Shown here: piece by piece, positions 7,170-11,527 of the stretch | Position numbering within the stretch: position 1 is the first letter of the stretch | Layout: every line of letters starts with the position of its first letter | Assembly (NCBI GenBank): GCA_045595745.1 | Contig: JAZOBB010000083.1 | Coordinates: 1 to 11,527 of the forward strand | Reading direction: 5' to 3' | Length of the DNA stretch: 11,527 bases | DNA from: RGIG1666 sp045595745 | Lineage (GTDB): Bacteria; Bacillota; Clostridia; UBA1381; UBA9506 | Translations under genes and position numbers: made by a program | The notes under the pieces: generated by a model | What the model was told of the DNA's origin: nothing | Databases searched by the model: none | What the model saw: the letters and a program-made list of their open reading frames with translations, nothing else

Positions 7170-7209
7170 AGCAGTTGCAAAATTTTTTCTTTTGCAACTG
7201 CTTCTTTTG
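7170..7209 (+). terminator. Rho-independent terminator after yigZ
   Basis: A perfect 13-pair stem (7170-7182 with 7190-7202, AGCAGTTGCAAAA) with a 7-base loop is followed by TCTTTTGT. It ends the plus-strand unit before the convergent SLH gene. Confidence 0.88.
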
Positions 7210-7277
7210 TGTGTGCAGAAAATAGCATAATGAAATATCAGAAATAGACGTTCCCTACAAATTTAAATAACAAATAC

Positions 7278-7309
7278 AAAAAAGAGAGGATACATAAGTA
7301 TCCTCTCTT
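7278..7309 (-). terminator. Rho-independent terminator of the SLH protein gene
   Basis: A perfect 12-pair stem (7282-7293 with 7298-7309, AAGAGAGGATAC) closes on a 4-base loop. On the minus strand it runs into six T residues. It lies about 20 bases after the SLH gene stop codon. Confidence 0.9.
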
Positions 7310-7328
7310 GAATTGTTAATCTTAAAGA

Positions 7329-10295
7329 TTAGCCAATGATTTCAGGCTCGTCAGAAGCTGCAGGAGCGTCAGAAGCTGCAGGAGCGTCAGAAGCTACAGG
7401 AGCGTCAGAAGCTACAGGAGCATCAGAAGCTACAGGAGCATCTGCTGACGGAGCAACTGATTCTTCAGGCTCTTCTTCAACTGCATACTGATATTCGATA
7501 GCATCAACGATTTCGTCGTCTTCGATTCTCAATACTACAATGTACTCATAAGTTTTGCTTGATTTCTTCAAGCCAGAGAGTGAAGAGAGTGCTGTAACAG
7601 CATTCTTACCACTACGTGCAGTGTTGTAGATTGCAACAGTACCTACTGCATCACCCTTAGCGAATGATAATTCGCCTGCACCAGCAACTGTGATGTACTT
7701 GGTTTCTTTTTCTGTTACTTTACCGCTTACATAAGAAACAGTTGTCTTGTCAGCAGCTTTCTTAGTAACTTTACCAGTTGACTTGTTGTAATCAGCAACT
7801 ACTGTACCTCTGATGATTTCGTCGCCAGAGAGTGTGTACTGGAATACGTCACCAGCACCGATGCTATCTAAGTCATCACAGTCTTCGCTTACTACGTAAG
7901 ATAAGAACTCACCGTTCTGGAAGAAGCTAATCTTAACCTGGTCGTTAGTTACTGTAGAAGTACCAACAACGAGAGCCATAGCAGATTTAGCATTTGTTTC
8001 AATGCCTTCTGTTACGAATGCAACACCGATTTCGTTATCTTTGTTTGTATCAAAGAGTAACGGTGTGCCGTATGCTTCGTCTTCGTCTAAAGACTCAAAC
8101 GGTAAAATTTCGATTGCATTTTCATCAAAGTTCCATTCGCCAGCTTTTACTTCTTCAGGTTCAGCATAGAGAAGGATTGATTTACCGGTGATGAACTTAC
8201 CACCGAATTTTTCAGTGTTCGGGTTGTAGTTGCCAGTACCATCAGCAACTGCAAGCTTCTTGTTAGTTTCATCTGTTACTGCAGAGCCAGCAGCAAATCT
8301 GATTTCTTTGATTTCGTCAGAAGAGTTCAGGCTGTAGATGATGAAACGATCTTCGATAGAATCAAGTGCATCGTCTTTAGTTGCAGCATTAGCTACTGCT
8401 GTGTAAACTGAACCAAACGGAGCAGTTTTTGATTCGAAGTAATCTGCCTGGTCAACATCTGTAAGTTTAGTATATTTACCAGCAACAGCTTCGTATACAT
8501 TCAGCTTGTCAGCGATTGCGTAGGTAGCTACAGAACCGTCAACTGTGAACATTTTAATTTCGTATACTTTTTCACCGAAAGAGCTGGTCTGACCTACAGC
8601 TGTAATGAAACCATAGTTCTTAGTTGCGCCGCTTTCGCCTTCCCACTCGGTATCAACAGCGTAAAGTCTGTTGTCGATTGTTAAGAAGTAACGAGCAACA
8701 TCACCAACTGCCGGATTTGCATCATAATCTTCGTACTCTTCACCGTTAATTACCCATTTGTCGTTTTCGAGCATTTCTTCAACTGTACCTTCAACGGTGC
8801 TTCTGGTAACAACGATGTCCATAGTAACGATAGCTTTATCGTTGATGTTGTCATGACCAACCGGGTCAACAAGGATGTTAAGGATATCGTTTTCCTGGAG
8901 GTCTTCGATACCGATTGCTGTACCATCCTCTAATGTCATGTTGTAAGTAAAGGTAGTCGGTCTTGTGTCGCCGAGTTCGATGTCATCGAAATCAGTAGAA
9001 ACGATACCGTCTTCAACTTCAACATTGCTTACCTGTGCAAAGATGTAAGAAGTAATGAATACTTTGCTGTAATCTTCGCCTTTGTTAGCCTGGAATTTAA
9101 CTGCGCTTGCTTTTGCCGGAATATCATTAAACCATGTTTCAGCATCATCTTTATCCTGTAATACGCCGTTTACATAAACGTCAATCTTGCTTTCGAAATC
9201 GAGCTCTTCAGGACGGAGATCGTCTTCGCTCTCGTAGTATTCGAATTTCTTTGTATCGTAATCAACATCAGCATCTCTTAAGCCCTCAGTAACTTCGAGA
9301 ACTTCAACAGAAGCGGTGTCTAATACAACAGACTTGATGATGTAGTCGCCGTTGTCTTCGTCAATGTAAACTACAACTTTTGCGCCGAGGTAATCAGCGA
9401 TGTTGCTGTCGCCTACATATGCTTCGAATCCATCGATGACCCATTTGTCGTCTTTGATTTCGGTAGCGGTTGTGTTCAAAGCAGTTTCAACATCATACCA
9501 ACCAAAACCATAGGTGTTTGTAATATCGAGTTCAACTAAGTTACCAGCTTTTGTAGCTAACTTAGATTTACTTAATGCAGTGTTCATAACTTCTGCTTTA
9601 ACCTTGGTAATACCGAGGTGCTCGCTGAGTAATGTCTTTTTGTTGCCTTCTTCATCGAAGATTACGTATTCGTCATCTCCGCTTAATGAATAAAGGTTAG
9701 CATCCATCATCGGTACGTCTAAAGCGTTGTAAACCATAACAGCAACTGCGCTTCTAGGAGCGTTAGCAGCACCAGTTAAGTTTACACCCTTAGTAATACC
9801 ATTAGAAGCAGCTACTACTAAGTAACCAGTCGGGTAACCACCCTTACGTGATGCGAGCGGTTCGTAACCTAAAGTAACTACCAGCATTTTGATAGCTTCT
9901 TCGTACTTAACCGGAGCATCAGGATCGAAGATGCCTTCGCCCTTACCGTTTACGATGCCTAACTGTGCAGCCCAGTTAATGTAACCGGAAGCCCAGTGGT
10001 CAGCAGCAACATCAGTAAATGCTGTTGTGCCTGCAGCACCTTTTGCAGCGTTTTCCTGTCCCATAGCGCGGCATACAACTGCTGCGAACTCAGATCTTTT
10101 GATTTCAGCGTCGGGGTTAAAGTTACCTTTTTCGTCGCCTTCTAAGATTTTGAGATCAGACAGCACGCTTACTGCTTCGCTATAAGCAGCGTTTGTGTCT
10201 ACGTCTCCGAATTCTTTAGCAGTAACAACAGCAAGTGAAGAAACGAGCATTGCAACTGTAAGAACTACGGAAATCAGTTTTTTGAGATTTTTCAT
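7329..10295 (-). CDS. large secreted S-layer-homology (SLH) domain surface protein
   Basis: The product is 988 residues and predicted to be exported and held on the cell wall. A signal peptide covers about residues 1-26 (MKNLKK basic start, hydrophobic core, VVTA cleavage region). Three SLH modules follow: about 28-78 (FGDV to VVCRAMG), 93-144 (FTDVAADHWA to LGYE) and 150-193. SLH modules in this family bind secondary cell-wall polymer. Residues about 200-940 are an acidic, strand-rich region that I cannot assign to a known enzyme; two segments resemble each other (DKWVIDG near 283 and DKWVING near 512). The C-terminus is a Ser-Asp-Ala-Pro repeat tail (about 946-984). GGGAGG lies 12 bases before the ATG, longer than for its neighbours. 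The gene stands alone with a near-consensus promoter and strong terminator, fitting an abundant S-layer component; that role is inferred. Confidence 0.92.
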   Translation of the reverse strand: MKNLKKLISVVLTVAMLVSSLAVVTAKEFGDVDTNAAYSEAVSVLSDLKILEGDEKGNFNPDAEIKRSEFAAVVCRAMGQENAAKGAAGTTAFTDVAADHWASGYINWAAQLGIVNGKGEGIFDPDAPVKYEEAIKMLVVTLGYEPLASRKGGYPTGYLVVAASNGITKGVNLTGAANAPRSAVAVMVYNALDVPMMDANLYSLSGDDEYVIFDEEGNKKTLLSEHLGITKVKAEVMNTALSKSKLATKAGNLVELDITNTYGFGWYDVETALNTTATEIKDDKWVIDGFEAYVGDSNIADYLGAKVVVYIDEDNGDYIIKSVVLDTASVEVLEVTEGLRDADVDYDTKKFEYYESEDDLRPEELDFESKIDVYVNGVLQDKDDAETWFNDIPAKASAVKFQANKGEDYSKVFITSYIFAQVSNVEVEDGIVSTDFDDIELGDTRPTTFTYNMTLEDGTAIGIEDLQENDILNILVDPVGHDNINDKAIVTMDIVVTRSTVEGTVEEMLENDKWVINGEEYEDYDANPAVGDVARYFLTIDNRLYAVDTEWEGESGATKNYGFITAVGQTSSFGEKVYEIKMFTVDGSVATYAIADKLNVYEAVAGKYTKLTDVDQADYFESKTAPFGSVYTAVANAATKDDALDSIEDRFIIYSLNSSDEIKEIRFAAGSAVTDETNKKLAVADGTGNYNPNTEKFGGKFITGKSILLYAEPEEVKAGEWNFDENAIEILPFESLDEDEAYGTPLLFDTNKDNEIGVAFVTEGIETNAKSAMALVVGTSTVTNDQVKISFFQNGEFLSYVVSEDCDDLDSIGAGDVFQYTLSGDEIIRGTVVADYNKSTGKVTKKAADKTTVSYVSGKVTEKETKYITVAGAGELSFAKGDAVGTVAIYNTARSGKNAVTALSSLSGLKKSSKTYEYIVVLRIEDDEIVDAIEYQYAVEEEPEESVAPSADAPVASDAPVASDAPVASDAPAASDAPAASDEPEIIG
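7345..7434 (-). repeat. 18-base tandem repeat encoding the Ser-Asp-Ala-Pro tail
   Basis: Five near-identical 18-base units, GGAGCGTCAGAAGCTGCA type on the plus strand, run in phase with the SLH gene. They encode six-residue SDAPVA/SDAPAA units plus a terminal SDEP variant. Units differ by one or two bases, so copy number may vary by slippage. Confidence 0.9.
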
Positions 10296-10430
10296 AGTCT
10301 CTCAAATCCTCCCTTATAATAAATTTAATTTTTACCGAAAGAGATATGTAGTTTCGCAACACCTGTTCCTCTTTCAAAAACAGGGTAGCGACTAAAGATA
10401 GAGATATAACTCTACCTTGATTATGCATTG

Positions 10431-10459
10431 ATTATATCACTAAAAATTATGATAGTCAA
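10431..10459 (-). promoter_or_regulatory. strong sigma-A promoter of the SLH gene
   Basis: On the minus strand, TTGACT (10454-10459), exactly 17 bases and then TATAAT (10431-10436) give an almost perfect sigma-A promoter. It predicts a start near 10424 and a leader of about 129 bases. That leader contains a small hairpin (CCTGTT/AACAGG, 10362-10367/10379-10384). Confidence 0.82.
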
Positions 10460-10464
10460 TGCCT

Positions 10465-10584
10465 GATTTGCAGTTGTAATAAAACTGTAAAAAACCTCTG
10501 CAAATCTGTATGCAAACGCACTTTAGTGCGTATTTGCCATATGTTTATGTATTGCTTGTGAGCATATGTGTACACATTACTCAC
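10465..10584. promoter_or_regulatory. cluster of dyads just upstream of the SLH promoter
   Basis: Three inverted repeats follow one another immediately upstream of the -35 box. GATTTGCAG/CTGCAAATC (10465-10473/10498-10506) encloses CAGTT/AACTG. A hairpin of 5+5 pairs lies at 10512-10537 (CGCAC/GTGCG with a TTTA loop, plus GCAAA/TTTGC). A 27-base dyad at 10558-10584 has GTGAG/CTCAC arms around the perfect palindrome ATGTGTACACAT (10566-10577). Protein-binding sites are plausible; the binding factors are unknown. Confidence 0.5.
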
Positions 10585-10865
10585 CTAATATATTTTAATC
10601 TTAATTTTATTTATTGTCAAGAATTTTTTTGCTCTTTTGTGTGTTTTTTTGCAGTTAATTTTTTACAAAAACTATATGCAGTTTAGTTACTTTTTTAGGC
10701 ACAATATATTGTGTTATTTTGGTTTTTATCTTTTTAAAACATTTTTTGTCTTATTTTTGTTTTATTATATATATTAATAAGGAAGCTTTTGCTTATTTTT
10801 TTTGGGACCTGCAATTTTTTTATTTTAAAAACATATAATAAACCATTCTATCGGGAGGTGCTTTT
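10585..10865. other. T-rich region between SLH and sigK, with one palindrome
   Basis: No gene is visible here. The stretch is strongly T-rich on the plus strand. It contains a perfect 14-base palindrome, CACAATATATTGTG (10700-10713), and a weak AATAAG/CTTATT hairpin followed by a T-run near 10775-10800. The sigK ribosome site GGGAGG (10853-10858) ends it. CATATAAT (10832-10839) could be a sigma-E-type -10 box, but I find no convincing -35 partner. Confidence 0.45.
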
Positions 10866-11527
10866 ATGTTTTCATCCTTTGCTGTTATGTTAATCTATTT
10901 TTTGCGTTTCGGGGCTTTTTTGCTTTCGTATGTATCAAATCCGCACACCTTTCCAAAGCCGCTGTCACCAAAAGAGGAGGAGCATTACTTAAATCTGTCT
11001 TATAAAGGTGACGAAAACGCGAAAAACGTTTTAATCGAGCATAACTTGCGTTTGGTTGCTCACGTTGTTAAAAAATATGCTCCGGGACCGGGCTATGACA
11101 GCGATGATTTAATATCGGTAGGCACAATCGGTCTTATTAAAGCAATTAACTCGTATGACGGAACAAAAAAAACGAGGCTTGCCACTTATGCCGCGAGGTG
11201 TATTGAAAACGAAATTTTGATGCTTATGAGAAAAAGCAAAAAAACATCACAGGAAATTTCGTTAAACGACTGTCTGGGGCACGATTCTGACGGAAACGAG
11301 GTGACTTTTATGGAAATTTTACCAGCCGAGGACGAAGAAATAGCTACAACGGTCGGACTTAATATGGATATTAAAAAATTGTATACATATATCGACCGTT
11401 GCTTAGAGGGCAGAGAACGCGAAATTATTATTTTGCGTTACGGATTATGCGATAAGCCTTATACTCAACGTGAAATAGCAAAAGCTATGGGAATTTCGAG
11501 GTCTTATGTATCAAGATTAGAGAAAAA
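10866..11527 (+). CDS. sigK: sporulation sigma factor SigK precursor (pro-sigma-K), cut by window edge
   Basis: Sigma-K directs late mother-cell transcription during spore formation. I translated 220 uninterrupted codons from the ATG at 10866; GGAGG lies 7 bases upstream. The first 21 residues are a hydrophobic pro-sequence ending LLS before YV, matching the SY junction where Bacillus subtilis pro-sigma-K is cut by SpoIVFB. Region 2 follows with NLRLVAHVVKKYAP (60-73), DLISVGTIGLIKAI (81-94) and LATYAARCIENEILM (105-119). The region 4 helix-turn-helix TQREIAKAMGISRSYVSRLE is at 200-219. Family members are about 235-245 residues, so perhaps 15-25 are missing. There is no skin-type insertion within the visible part. 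It is divergent from the SLH gene and shares a 570-base upstream region with it. Identification is firm. Confidence 0.95.
   Translation, partial: MFSSFAVMLIYFLRFGAFLLSYVSNPHTFPKPLSPKEEEHYLNLSYKGDENAKNVLIEHNLRLVAHVVKKYAPGPGYDSDDLISVGTIGLIKAINSYDGTKKTRLATYAARCIENEILMLMRKSKKTSQEISLNDCLGHDSDGNEVTFMEILPAEDEEIATTVGLNMDIKKLYTYIDRCLEGREREIIILRYGLCDKPYTQREIAKAMGISRSYVSRLEK

Noticed and set aside
7345..7434. CRISPR-like array
   Set aside because: The 18-base units are directly adjacent without spacers and lie in frame inside the SLH gene, so this is a coding tandem repeat.
10775..10840. Sigma-E promoter or terminator ahead of sigK
   Set aside because: CATATAAT could be a -10 box, but I see no matching -35; the AATAAG/CTTATT stem is only 6 A/T-rich pairs, so neither call is supportable.

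Overview
The window looks like chromosomal DNA from a spore-forming clostridial member of the Bacillota. The main evidence is a mother-cell sporulation sigma factor (sigK) with a pro-sequence at the right edge. Supporting evidence is a groES-groEL operon behind a perfect CIRCE/HrcA operator, a large S-layer-homology (SLH) surface protein, meso-diaminopimelate dehydrogenase, AT-rich intergenic DNA and strong GGAGG ribosome binding sites. I cannot place it more finely from sequence alone.

Layout. 1-926 (minus) is ddh, cut by the left edge, with a promoter near 1017-1046. 1081-1497 is a gene-free, palindrome-rich block bounded by inverted repeats; it also contains the groEL terminator. 1499-3429 (minus) is groES-groEL, with promoter and CIRCE at 3477-3542. 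From 3695 transcription turns to the plus strand: an HI0933-family flavoprotein (TTG start), hflX 20 bases later, a second palindrome-rich block (6316-6473), then a YigZ/IMPACT-family gene and a strong terminator (7170-7209). 7329-10295 (minus) is a monocistronic 988-residue SLH protein with its own terminator and a near-consensus promoter at 10431-10459. A 570-base divergent region with several dyads separates it from sigK (10866 to the right edge, plus).

How the genes relate. Most are unlinked housekeeping functions: lysine and cell-wall DAP supply, protein folding, ribosome rescue, cell surface and sporulation. I see no defence, toxin or biosynthetic cluster. The unexplained signals are non-coding: two candidate non-autonomous, MITE-like palindromic elements; a 16-base tandem duplication that sets the end of the yigZ gene; and a cluster of dyads upstream of the S-layer promoter. 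The large SLH ectodomain is also unassigned.
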